NCBI RefSeq assembly: GCF_047121295.1
Contig: NZ_CP139447.1
Span: 7,378,001 to 7,442,000 of the forward strand
Source of the DNA: Longispora sp047121295
Lineage (GTDB): Bacteria; Actinomycetota; Actinomycetes; Mycobacteriales; Micromonosporaceae
Direction: 5' to 3'
Length of the DNA: 64,000 nt
Part shown: positions 26,199-35,889 of the stretch, piece after piece
Position numbering within the stretch: the stretch's first letter is position 1
Layout of the letters: the number at the start of each line of letters is the position of its first letter
Made by a program: the position numbers and the translations under genes
Notes under the pieces: generated by a model
Database searches by the model: none
Told to the model about the DNA's origin: nothing
Seen by the model: only the letters and a program-made list of their open reading frames with translations

Positions 26199-26257
26199 CG
26201 GGTATCCGGGCGCGGGGCCTGGGCCGCTACGGGGGCTTCCCTCGCGGGGCTGCCTAG

Positions 26258-26630
26258 GAGTGCCGCGTTCCGGACGGCACCTCGCCGATGAGTTCGGTGC
26301 TGCCCACGGTGCTCGCGAAGACGATCGCGCACGTCCCGCTGGAGGCGGTGCTGGCGAGCCGGCCGGCGTACGGGTGGCGGCTGGACGCGGCGGCGTTCAC
26401 TGCGGCGGTCGGGGGGATCGCGCCGACGGTGCCGGTGATCGATGTGACGGCCGTCGCGATGCACCAGACCCGGATCGGCGCCTGACCCACCCCGCCACCA
26501 TCGGGCGCCACCTCGCGCCCGGCGGGCGGACGACCCGGCCGACGAGATCACCACGGTCCTGCCCGGCGCCCCGGACAACACCACGGTGCCGCCCGCGAAA
26601 CAGGACGCCACCGTCCCACCTCAGCCGTGA
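26258..26630 (+). pseudogene. Remnant of a protein gene, two codon-biased pieces in different frames
   Basis: From 26258 an open frame follows an in-frame TAG; from ATG 26288 to TGA at 26485 it encodes 65 aa with almost uniform G/C third positions, as in real genes here (MSSVLPTVLAKTIAHVPLE and so on). From about 26529 to TGA 26630 a different frame has equally strong bias and reads DDPADEITTVLPGAPDNTTV, a Pro/Thr-rich tail. A frameshift or deletion between 26486 and 26528 would explain this. Alternatively the 65-aa frame is an intact small gene. Source family not recognised; position suggests a type VII accessory. Confidence 0.4.
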
Positions 26631-26683
26631 TCTTCATGCACCCGGGCAGCCACGGCTACCGAGGTGCATGAAGATCACGGCTG
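26622..26683. terminator. 21-bp perfect inverted repeat between convergent units
   Basis: Arms 26622-26642 and 26663-26683 (core GTGATCTTCATGCACC with GGTGCATGAAGATCAC) pair perfectly around a 20-nt loop. It lies between the plus-strand remnant and the convergent thioredoxin gene, so it can act as a bidirectional terminator. Length and perfection suggest a dispersed hairpin element. Confidence 0.75.
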
Positions 26684-26782
26684 GTGGGCGGGACGGCGGG
26701 CGACACCTGCGGCAGCGGCCGGGCCGGGCGCGCCGACGGCCGCCCGGGCCAGGCGGTCGGCCCGCTCAGGCGGCCGACCTGG

Positions 26783-27118
26783 TCAGGCCGCGTGCGCGCC
26801 GAGCTTGTCGCGCAGATAGCCCTTCGGCCGGGCGCCCACGATCGACTCGACGACCTGCCCGCCCCGGAACACCAGCAGGGTCGGCAACGACATCACCTGG
26901 TAGTCCCTGGTGGCGCGCGGGTTCTCGTCGGAGTTGATGGCCGCGAACGCCAGCCGGCCGTCGAACTCCTCCGCCAGCTCGGCCAGGGTGACCGAGATCT
27001 TCCGGCACGGCGGGCACCAGTCGGCCCAGAAGTCGACGACGACGGGCAGGTCGCTCGCCAGTACCACGGATGCGAAGGTCTCGTCCGTCACCGTGACTAG
27101 CAGGTCTGTCGCTTGCAT
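26783..27118 (-). CDS. Thioredoxin
   Basis: A 111-aa thioredoxin with a WCPPC active site near residues 34-38 (ADWCPPCRKI) and the cis-proline segment VMSLPTLLVF near residues 75-84. The active site is CPPC rather than CGPC, which shifts redox potential in other thioredoxins. No signal peptide: cytosolic. The gene overlaps the upstream MerR gene by 22 bp in the same direction, so regulator and thioredoxin are co-transcribed. Reduction of disulfides under control of the MerR protein is likely. Confidence 0.9.
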   Translation of the reverse strand: MQATDLLVTVTDETFASVVLASDLPVVVDFWADWCPPCRKISVTLAELAEEFDGRLAFAAINSDENPRATRDYQVMSLPTLLVFRGGQVVESIVGARPKGYLRDKLGAHAA

Positions 27119-27480
27119 GTTTCCTCCCGGGAACTGATCGCGTGACTGAGCTGGGCGGACAGCTGCGCGCGCACCTCGCCGAGCCGGGCGACTGCCGCGT
27201 CGACCTCGGCGAGTTTGCGGCGCAGCACGGCCACCGAGTCGGGGCAGACGTCGCCGGAGCTGTTGCCGGCCCGTAGGCAGGCGACGAACGGCCGGATGTC
27301 GTCGAGCGCGAACCCGACGGCGAGCAGCGCTCGGATCTCGCGCACCACGCGCAACTCGGCCGCGTCGTAGGTGCGGTAGCCGTTGGCGGAGCGGCGGGCT
27401 TCGAGGAGCCCACGGGTCTCGTAGTAGCGCAGCGCGCGGGTGCTCGTGCCCGCGCGTTCAGCCAACTCCCCGATCAGCAC
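27097..27480 (-). CDS. MerR-family regulator coupled to thioredoxin
   Basis: A 127-aa MerR protein from GTG 27480 with GGGGAGG 5 nt upstream. The N-terminal winged helix (MLIGELAERAGTSTRALRYY, then ETRGLLEARRSANGYRTY) is canonical. Four cysteines lie at residues 68, 79, 122 and 127; the last is the C-terminal residue. The first two sit around the dimerisation/effector loop, which suggests redox or metal sensing. Because the gene reads straight into thioredoxin, a disulfide-stress switch controlling its own operon is the simplest model. The spacing does not match SoxR (CxxCxC cluster) or the copper/mercury groups precisely. Confidence 0.85.
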   Translation of the reverse strand: MLIGELAERAGTSTRALRYYETRGLLEARRSANGYRTYDAAELRVVREIRALLAVGFALDDIRPFVACLRAGNSSGDVCPDSVAVLRRKLAEVDAAVARLGEVRAQLSAQLSHAISSREETCKRQTC

Positions 27481-27644
27481 GTGACCTCCCCGGCCTGTCC
27501 CTGGCAGTCACGCTAAACCCTGCCACCGGCGTCAAGGCAAGGCCGTCGAAGCCAACGCCCGGCCAGGCCAGCCCATCGGCCCAAGCGGGCCCAGCCCAGC
27601 CCCGCAGCCCCGGCGACCCAGACCGGCCCGACCCAGCCCAGCCC

Positions 27645-27703
27645 GGCCCAGGCCAGACCGGCCCAGGCCAGACCGGCCCAGGCCAGATCAGGCCCAGGCC
27701 AGA

Positions 27704-27705
<2 letters not shown>
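27645..27705. repeat. 15-bp tandem repeat touching the UvrA-like stop codon
   Basis: GGCCCAGGCCAGACC or its close variant repeats at 27645, 27660, 27675 and 27691. The last unit overlaps the TGA of the UvrA-like gene (27704-27706). Read in frame beyond the stop it would encode AGLAW repeats. More degenerate CCCAGCCC motifs extend left to about 27560. Confidence 0.8.
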
Positions 27706-30067
<2,362 letters not shown>

Positions 30068-30227
30068 CGTGGCTCCATCTGTCGGGCGGACCGTCGCTGT
30101 CAGTGACTCCCGCGACCGGCGCTTCTGAAATTCTGACCGGTCCCGCCCCGGTTCGCGAGCAGAAGATCAAACCCGCTTTTCCGGTTACGGTGGTCCCCGA
30201 CCCGGTCTCCACCGGCAGCCGGCGTCC

Positions 30228-31241
30228 TCAGCCCTCGCGGACCACCCCGGCCAGGGGCAGGACCCGGCCGACCAGCTCCGCGAGGAACTGCCCCGGCTGG
30301 CTGAACGCCGCGAAGTGCCCGGCGTCGCGGATCAGCGCGAGCTCCTTGACCGGGGCGTCGATCTCGGCGAACCAGTCCTCGGCCAGGGTGCGCAGGGTGA
30401 GCACGTCGTGTTCGCCCTGGAAGACGAACACCGGGACCTCGAAGCGCGTGCCGCCCGACCGCGCGTCGTACGCCATCCACTGGTCGAACATCTCCTTCTT
30501 GGAGTGCTCGAACCCGACCATCCACGCCTTCATGTCACCGAGGCCGTAGGCCGGGTTCCGGACGATGCCGGGCAGGATGAGCTGGGTGAGGACCTTCGCG
30601 CCGTACGGGTCGGTCTTCATCGTCCACTGCTGGCTGACCCCCCAGGCGCGCAGGTCCCAGCCGGCCGGGTCCGCGCCGATCCTCTCCAGCGCCGCGACCC
30701 CCCTGGTGAGCCCGGCGGCGCGGGTCCGCTCCAGGGTGAGCCGGTACCGCAGGGCCTCGTTGGCGGCCATGTCCGTGTAGAGGTCGGTGGTCACCAGGGC
30801 GTGGAACAGGTCGGGCCGGCGCTGGGCGAGCGGGACCCCGATCAGGGTGCCCATCGAGCCGGCCAGCAGGACCACTTTGCCCTGCCGCAGGTGCCGGCGG
30901 AGGAACTCCACCACCTCCACGGCCTCGTCCACCATGCCGTCGAACGTCAGCTCCCCGGTTTTGCCGTTGCGCCGGAGCGTCTTGCCCGCGCCGCGCCGGT
31001 CCCAGTGCACGACCGTGAAGTGCTTCTCCCAGGCCCGCAGCTGCGGCGTGAAGATCGAATAGGGCGAACCGGGCCCGCCGTGCAGCACGAGCAGCACCGG
31101 GTTGTCCCGGTCCTCGCCCCGGATCCCGATCCACTGCTCCACACCGCCGATCCGCTCGAAGCGCTCCTCGACGATGCCGTTCGGGGTGCTGATCTCCAGC
31201 GCCTTGGCAACCTTGGCCCGGTTGATGAGTGTGCCGATCAT
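30228..31241 (-). CDS. Alpha/beta hydrolase, proline iminopeptidase-like (S33)
   Basis: A 337-aa hydrolase. ATG at 31241 has GAGGAG upstream and excludes a 20-residue extension. LLVLHGGPGSPYSIF near residue 52 is the HGGPG oxyanion motif of S33 peptidases. WDRRGAGKTLR near residue 80 matches the WDRRGSG signature. The nucleophile serine lies in LLAGSMGTLIG near residue 127, and a catalytic His in IRDAGHFAAFSQP near residue 312. Substrates could be N-terminal prolyl peptides or small esters. It is divergent from a TetR regulator that probably controls it. Confidence 0.85.
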   Translation of the reverse strand: MIGTLINRAKVAKALEISTPNGIVEERFERIGGVEQWIGIRGEDRDNPVLLVLHGGPGSPYSIFTPQLRAWEKHFTVVHWDRRGAGKTLRRNGKTGELTFDGMVDEAVEVVEFLRRHLRQGKVVLLAGSMGTLIGVPLAQRRPDLFHALVTTDLYTDMAANEALRYRLTLERTRAAGLTRGVAALERIGADPAGWDLRAWGVSQQWTMKTDPYGAKVLTQLILPGIVRNPAYGLGDMKAWMVGFEHSKKEMFDQWMAYDARSGGTRFEVPVFVFQGEHDVLTLRTLAEDWFAEIDAPVKELALIRDAGHFAAFSQPGQFLAELVGRVLPLAGVVREG

Positions 31242-31299
31242 TTCTGCTCCTCGGTGTGCCGCTCGATGCTGCTCGACTGCGATGAGCAGAACTGTACAC

Positions 31300-31325
31300 A
31301 CGTCTTAGACAGTTGTGCAAGACGT
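31300..31325. promoter_or_regulatory. Candidate TetR operator
   Basis: ACGTCTT (31300-31306) and AAGACGT (31319-31325) form a perfect inverted repeat with a 12-bp spacer, in the 115-bp divergent region between the hydrolase and TetR genes. A second CAAGACG follows at 31331, and GTACAC/GTGTAC flank the region at 31294 and 31339. Confidence 0.5.
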
Positions 31326-31356
31326 TCGTTCAAGACGGGTGTACTACTCTGTCGAC

Positions 31357-32049
31357 ATGGGAAATCGCGAAGATCTGCTCGCCGGGGCCAAGCGCTGCCT
31401 GTACGAGAAGGGGTACACCCGCACCACCTCGCGGGACATCGCCACGGCGGCGGGGACGAGCCTGGCGGCCATCGGCTACCACTTCAAGTCCACCGAGGCG
31501 CTGCTCAACCTGGCGCTGATGGAGTCGATGGCGGAGTGGGGCGACGAACTGGCCCGGGCCCTGACCGGGGCCACTGATTCCGGCGCGGACCCCAGCACAG
31601 GTGCGGCGGCACCGGGCTCCTCGGACGGGGCGGAGGCTCCGGCGAGCTCTGGCGGCGCGGGGGGCGCTGGCGGCTCGGCCGGCGCGAGGGGTGCGGTGGT
31701 CGCTGGTGGGCGACGGTTCGAGGAGACCTGGGACCGGGTGATCGCGTCGTTCCCGGAGCACCGGCCACTGTGGGCGACCCATTTCGAACTCGTGGCCAGA
31801 ATGGACCAGCAGCCCCAACTCCGGGAGTTCTTCGCCGGGGCCCAGGACGAGGCCCGGCGCGGCCTGGCGGCCATCTTCCAGGGCGTCGACCCCGACTCGG
31901 ACGAGGCCGGCGAGGTGGGCGCGTTCTACCAGGCGCTGCTCAGCGGCGTGATGGTCCAGTGCCTGGTCGACCCGGAACACGTCCCGTCCGGCCCCCAGCT
32001 CGCCAAGGCGCTGCGCACGGTGGCGGCGAGCCTGGACGACACCATCTAG
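31357..32049 (+). CDS. TetR-family regulator with low-complexity linker
   Basis: A 230-aa TetR regulator. ATG at 31357 (MGNREDLL) fits TetR N-termini; TACTAC lies a few nt upstream, so transcription may start close to the ATG. The helix-turn-helix is in SRDIATAAGTSLAAIGYHF near residues 25-43. Residues 71-118 are an Ala/Gly/Ser-rich stretch, unusual within the ligand-binding domain where TetR proteins have helices; the helical fold resumes at FEETWDRVIASFPEH. Likely represses the divergent hydrolase gene and itself through the inverted repeat between them. Ligand unknown. Confidence 0.85.
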   Translation: MGNREDLLAGAKRCLYEKGYTRTTSRDIATAAGTSLAAIGYHFKSTEALLNLALMESMAEWGDELARALTGATDSGADPSTGAAAPGSSDGAEAPASSGGAGGAGGSAGARGAVVAGGRRFEETWDRVIASFPEHRPLWATHFELVARMDQQPQLREFFAGAQDEARRGLAAIFQGVDPDSDEAGEVGAFYQALLSGVMVQCLVDPEHVPSGPQLAKALRTVAASLDDTI

Positions 32050-32090
32050 GGCGGGTCCCGCCGGTCTCGCGGAGTTCCCCGACCCGACCG

Positions 32091-32157
32091 GATGATCGCG
32101 AGTTCCGGCCGAAAAGTGCAGGCGGACTTCACTATCCGGCCGCAACTCGCGATCATC
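32091..32157. terminator. 21-bp inverted repeat between convergent genes
   Basis: Arms 32091-32111 (GATGATCGCGAGTTCCGGCCG) and 32137-32157 pair with a single mismatch around a 25-nt loop. It lies between the tetR stop and the convergent DUF397 gene, fitting a bidirectional terminator. Confidence 0.7.
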
Positions 32158-32191
32158 AGCGGGCGGTGTGGGCGATGCCGGCGACAGCGTC

Positions 32192-32383
32192 CTAGCGGCG
32201 GGCGGCGACGAACGCGGCCCAGTCGGCGACCGGGAAGACGAGCACCGGGCCGGACGGGTCCTTGCTGTCGCGGACCCCGACGACACCAGCGGAAACATGA
32301 TCGAAGGTGCACTCGACACAGTTGCCGCCGCTGTTGCCACCGCTGCGTTGAGCCTTGACGAACCGGGCACGGCTGAGGTCCAT
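32192..32383 (-). CDS. DUF397 protein
   Basis: A 63-aa DUF397 protein. I chose ATG at 32383 because GAGGAG lies 7 nt upstream. Family hallmarks are visible: SGGNSGGNCVE near residues 14-24, VGVRDSKDPSGPVL near residues 35-48, and the C-terminal FPVADWAAFVAA. DUF397 proteins are found almost only in filamentous actinomycetes, next to XRE regulators; some work as small antagonists of that partner. The XRE gene lies 40 bp upstream in the same direction, so this is a typical whiJ-type pair. Confidence 0.92.
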   Translation of the reverse strand: MDLSRARFVKAQRSGGNSGGNCVECTFDHVSAGVVGVRDSKDPSGPVLVFPVADWAAFVAARR

Positions 32384-32423
32384 CTCGCGCCTCCTCATCC
32401 GGGCGACTCGAGGGTGCATGGCC

Positions 32424-33248
32424 CTAGCCCGCGATCAACTGTGCAAGGAGTCTAACCGAGGCATTCTGGTCAAGCGCCTGACTTGTCAGTCGACGAAACA
32501 CGTCAGCGCACTCATCGACGTCGCTGGGCTCTTCGAGATAGAACATCGCCAGTTGGTGTTCGAGCGCCACCACCCCGGGATCGAGCCCGTCACGGAACTG
32601 GAGCACCGTGAAGGCGCCATATGGGGCTGGAAGGGTCTCCGATGCCACCGGAAACACCTGGAGAGTGACGCTGGGCAACTCGGCGAAGTCCATCAGTCTG
32701 GCGAGCTGAGCCCGCATGACCCTGGGACCTCCCACCTGGCGCAACAGTGCCGACTCGTCCACCACCAGCCAGAACCGGGGGCCGTCCTCCCTGGTCAGCA
32801 GTGCCTGGCGGGCCAACCTCTCCGCGACAAGGCCTTCCATCGCAGCCAGTGTGGCACCGGGCCTGGTCGACCTGACTATCGAGCGCACATACTCAGGAAT
32901 CTGCATGATGCCCGGCACCAGCATGGATTCGAAGCTGAGCACCGCCGCTGCCTCCGCCTCCAAATCCGGATATGAGTCAGGCGTTGTCCGCCAGTCGCCG
33001 GCGCGTGCGAGGGCTGTCAACGATTCTCGCCTCGGCCCGACAATCCCGTAGACGTCGAGGAGGCGGGCCGTGTCGGCCGGGGTCACGCCGGTCACCCGGG
33101 TTTCGATGCGGCTCAGTTTCGAGCCCGACCAGCCCAGGCGGCGGCCGACCGTCTCGATGGTCAGGTTCGAGTCCTCGCGGAGCAGCCGCAGGTGCCGGGC
33201 GAGCCGGGCTCGGCGGGGATGCGGGGTGCTGCGCCCATCGCTGACCAT
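32424..33248 (-). CDS. XRE-family regulator with DUF5753-type C-terminal domain
   Basis: A 274-aa protein. The N-terminal helix-turn-helix lies near residues 15-70 (LRLLREDSNLTIETVGRRLG followed by SGSKLSRIETRVTGVTP). The C-terminal part (about 90-270) has the DUF5753 pattern: SFESMLVPGIMQIPEYVR near 107-123, LLRQVGGPRVM near 178 and VTLQVFPV near 203. No ribosome-binding site precedes the ATG at 33248; the mRNA may be leaderless. These regulators act with DUF397 partners in development and antibiotic control. The preceding 33249-33491 is GC-rich with no gene. Confidence 0.9.
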   Translation of the reverse strand: MVSDGRSTPHPRRARLARHLRLLREDSNLTIETVGRRLGWSGSKLSRIETRVTGVTPADTARLLDVYGIVGPRRESLTALARAGDWRTTPDSYPDLEAEAAAVLSFESMLVPGIMQIPEYVRSIVRSTRPGATLAAMEGLVAERLARQALLTREDGPRFWLVVDESALLRQVGGPRVMRAQLARLMDFAELPSVTLQVFPVASETLPAPYGAFTVLQFRDGLDPGVVALEHQLAMFYLEEPSDVDECADVFRRLTSQALDQNASVRLLAQLIAG

Positions 33249-33491
33249 GAGTGCATTGTCCGCTGAGGACCGTCCGCGACCGGATAGGCACGCTGGGCTG
33301 GAAATCTGCAGAGTCTTCGACCAATCTTCGGGATTGTCCAGGTCAGGCGGCCCGCGCGAAGCTGGGCGGGCCGAACTCCCCGGCCCGGCGCGGACCCCCA
33401 GATCCGCCGGGCCGGGTCGAGCGGGGCGGGCGGCGGAACTTCCCTGATCATGGCCGCCGTCCGCCCCTTCCAGACGAGGATGGGAGTACGC

Positions 33492-33764
33492 ATGGTCGCC
33501 GAGGATCTGCCCAGGGTGTTCGCGCTCGACCGGCACATCGACGTGTCCGGGGTGTCGGGGACGGGGCTGGTGGCGTTCGGGACGTGGTACCCGGTCACCG
33601 AGAAGGTCACCCTGTCCTGGCTGGGCGAGAGCACGGGGCACCCGGCGGTCGGCGTGTACGACTCCCTCGCGGCCGTCACCGCCATCCACTGCCATGGCGG
33701 GGCGACGGAGCTGGTCTGGCTGACCGGGGTCACGTGGCTGCGGCGGGATCTGGAGGTGCCCTGA
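33492..33764 (+). CDS. Small protein of unknown function
   Basis: A 90-aa protein. ATG at 33492 has GGGAG 7 nt upstream; an in-frame ATG at 33450 lacks one. Strand-rich sequence: DRHIDVSGVSGTGLVAFGTW near residues 13-32 and VTEKVTLSWLGESTGHP near 34-50, ending WLTGVTWLRRDLEVP. No cysteine pairs except one, no membrane helix, no signal peptide. No family recognised. The 221 bp to the next gene contain an AT-richer patch (33825-33860) that could hold a promoter. Confidence 0.6.
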   Translation: MVAEDLPRVFALDRHIDVSGVSGTGLVAFGTWYPVTEKVTLSWLGESTGHPAVGVYDSLAAVTAIHCHGGATELVWLTGVTWLRRDLEVP

Positions 33765-33985
33765 CCCCGTTGCAGGGGACTGTGGACGGTCGGGGTGCGC
33801 GGGCGGGCGATGGGTGCCGGGTGAGGGACCACCGTAACAAATGATGGAATTTGATCTGTTCTGTCCGCCGCCGGCGGGCGCGCGCAGGACCGGCGCCTGG
33901 CAGGCACCGGGGAGCAGTAGGGTGGGCCGTGGGTGGCGCCGGCGGGGTGGTGGCCCTCTCGTCCGACTCTCGGAGGTGACCTGAG

Positions 33986-34798
33986 TTGTCCCAGCTCACC
34001 ACGCTGTTGCGCCGGTCCTGGGTGCTCCGCGCGTTCTTCCGCCGGGCCGCGCTCGCCGCCCGGCTCACCCCGTGGCTCGCCCTCGCCGACCTGTCGCCGG
34101 TCCGGTCGGCCGTCGAGCCGGTGCTGGCCCGCGCCGGGAGCGACGAGGAGCGCCGCTACCTGCTGCTCGCCGTCGCCGCCGGCCGGACGGTCGAGGAGAT
34201 CACCGCCTTCGCCGACCAGATCCGGGGCCGGTCCGACTACTGGCTCGACGGCCACCTCCGGCTCGTCGACCCGGCCGTGCCCGGCACCGTGCCGATCGCG
34301 CAGTCCACGCCCACGACCTGCGGTTCCGTCTCGATCCTGATGACCCGCGCCCTGCTCGACCCGGTGTACGCGCTGTCGTTGACCGCCGGCGACGTGCCCT
34401 TCGCCGCCCGGCTGGCCGCCGAGGAGCGCCGGATCCACGACGCGACCAACCTGCTCTGGCCGCAGCGGTTCGGCACCTCGCCGTGGGGCGTGGCGGGCGC
34501 GCTGGGCCGGGCGTACGACTGGCGGCTCGTCGACGACACCGACCCGAGGAGCATCGCGGCGGCGCTCCGGGACGCCGTGGCGGCCGTCCGCGCGGGTCAC
34601 CCGGTGCCGGTGCTGATCGGCGACGGGTACCCCCGGCACTACGTGCTCCTCATCGGACCCGAGCTGACCTTCTACAACCCGTCCGGCGAGGTCGTCATCG
34701 TGCCACCCGAGGCATTCCTGGCGGGCGATCTTGGCATACTCGGCTTTCAGCATGTTCAGGGCATAGTGCTCCCGGCGCGGACGGACCGGATCCACTAG
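33986..34798 (+). CDS. Papain/C39-like cysteine peptidase-fold protein
   Basis: A 270-aa protein starting at TTG 33986 with GGAGGTGA 8 nt upstream. Residues 1-95 are helical. Residues 105-270 carry a C39-like arrangement: Gln106 and Cys112 in AQSTPTTCGSVSILM, His218 in GDGYPRHYVLLIG and Asn231 in LTFYNPSGEV. Order Q-C-H-N and the spacing fit a papain-like cysteine peptidase or acyl hydrolase. No signal peptide. It leads an operon with two helical ESX-like proteins, so it may be a type VII-secreted enzyme whose helical N-terminal part pairs with them. Substrate and toxicity are unknown. Confidence 0.6.
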   Translation: MSQLTTLLRRSWVLRAFFRRAALAARLTPWLALADLSPVRSAVEPVLARAGSDEERRYLLLAVAAGRTVEEITAFADQIRGRSDYWLDGHLRLVDPAVPGTVPIAQSTPTTCGSVSILMTRALLDPVYALSLTAGDVPFAARLAAEERRIHDATNLLWPQRFGTSPWGVAGALGRAYDWRLVDDTDPRSIAAALRDAVAAVRAGHPVPVLIGDGYPRHYVLLIGPELTFYNPSGEVVIVPPEAFLAGDLGILGFQHVQGIVLPARTDRIH

Positions 34799-34827
34799 CC
34801 TCGAAGGTCGGCGGGAGGAGGGCGCGC

Positions 34828-35235
34828 GTGATTCCCCAGGAGAACCCCGACTGGCCCGGGAGCTACCAGGCCATCGACGTCGACATCACCTCCCTGCACG
34901 ACTTCGCCGAGGTGCTCCGCCGCGACCTCGAGGAGAACGTCAAGCGGGCGTGGAACGCCGACATCCGGCCGTACTTCGAACAGGGCGCCCAGATGGGCAA
35001 CTCCTGCTACATCCAGGACCTGCTCAAGGTCCGCTCCTACTACGAGCGGTGCCTGCGCAAGATCGACGAGTCGATGGCCAACCTCTACCGGGGCACCGCC
35101 GCCATGGCGTCCGCCGCCGACCTGATCGCCCAGCGCTACCAGGGCGGCGACGTGTTCTCCGCCGAGCTGCAGGACCGGGTCCGCCAGGACATCGACACCG
35201 CGCTGCCGCCACCGCCGAGCCCGGGAGCCGCGTGA
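34828..35235 (+). CDS. Helical protein, ESX/WXG100-like
   Basis: A 135-aa protein from GTG 34828 with GGGAGGAG upstream. It is mostly helical: ITSLHDFAEVLRRDLEENVK near residues 21-40, LLKVRSYYERCLRKIDESM near residues 65-83 and AAMASAADLIAQRYQGG after it, with a Pro-rich end. There is no exact WXG turn, but length, helicity and a short N-terminal strand match the ESX-like proteins found as first partners of PPE-like proteins in actinomycetes. Its stop overlaps the next GTG. Probably a secreted or chaperone partner of its neighbours. Confidence 0.6.
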   Translation: MIPQENPDWPGSYQAIDVDITSLHDFAEVLRRDLEENVKRAWNADIRPYFEQGAQMGNSCYIQDLLKVRSYYERCLRKIDESMANLYRGTAAMASAADLIAQRYQGGDVFSAELQDRVRQDIDTALPPPPSPGAA

Positions 35236-35849
35236 CCGTGGGCCGCTACGACAACCTCGACGCCGACGACATCCAGCGCGTCATGTCCTACGAACACGCC
35301 CCGCCGAACACCGCGCACTCCCTCGCCTGGTACCGGCTCACCCAGATCCTCGACCAGCACCGCGCCAACCTGAAGGTCTACGCCGACCGGCTCGCCGCCC
35401 GCTGGGACCCGGCCACCAACGTCGCCGCCGCCGCGTTCCTGGCCCACATCGAGGACCTGCGCGCGGCGCTGGACGCCTCCGCCCAGGCCACCATGACCAA
35501 CGCGAACGCGCTGACCGACCTCGCCGGGCACATCACCGAGGCCCAGCAGCAGGTCGGCAGGATCGCCGGCGACTACGGCAGGCACCGGGCCGAGGACAAA
35601 GAACTGATCAACAACCTCAATCCGTGGTACGAGGACCGGGCGCCCAGGGACAACGAGCGGGCGAGACGGGTGTTGGAGGCGTTCGATCAGGCGAGCTTCG
35701 ACACGTACATGCGCATGCGGCTGCCCCCGGAGTACGTGCCCCCGGTGGTGGGCGTCGATCCGAACGACCCGGGGCCGGACGGCGGGTGGCAGCCGCTCGG
35801 TCCGATCGGCACGCCGGAGTCCCCGGACGGCGGGTGGCAGCCGCGTTAG
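35232..35849 (+). CDS. Helical ESX-like protein with repeated C-terminal tail
   Basis: A 205-aa protein starting at GTG 35232 within the preceding stop (GTGA). Long helices dominate residues 30-150 (LTQILDQHRANLKVYADRLA; HIEDLRAALDASAQATM; LAGHITEAQQQVGRIAGDY). The segment LAARWDPATNVAAAAFL near residues 53-69 resembles the W-containing turn of WXG100/PPE-like proteins. The C-terminal 60 residues are Pro/Gly-rich and duplicate PDGGWQP (near residues 180 and 198). Last gene of the peptidase operon. Function unknown; type VII substrate inferred. Confidence 0.6.
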   Translation: MTVGRYDNLDADDIQRVMSYEHAPPNTAHSLAWYRLTQILDQHRANLKVYADRLAARWDPATNVAAAAFLAHIEDLRAALDASAQATMTNANALTDLAGHITEAQQQVGRIAGDYGRHRAEDKELINNLNPWYEDRAPRDNERARRVLEAFDQASFDTYMRMRLPPEYVPPVVGVDPNDPGPDGGWQPLGPIGTPESPDGGWQPR

Positions 35850-35889
35850 CTCCGGGGCCACCGGACACGGGTCGGCCGGGGGCGTCCCC

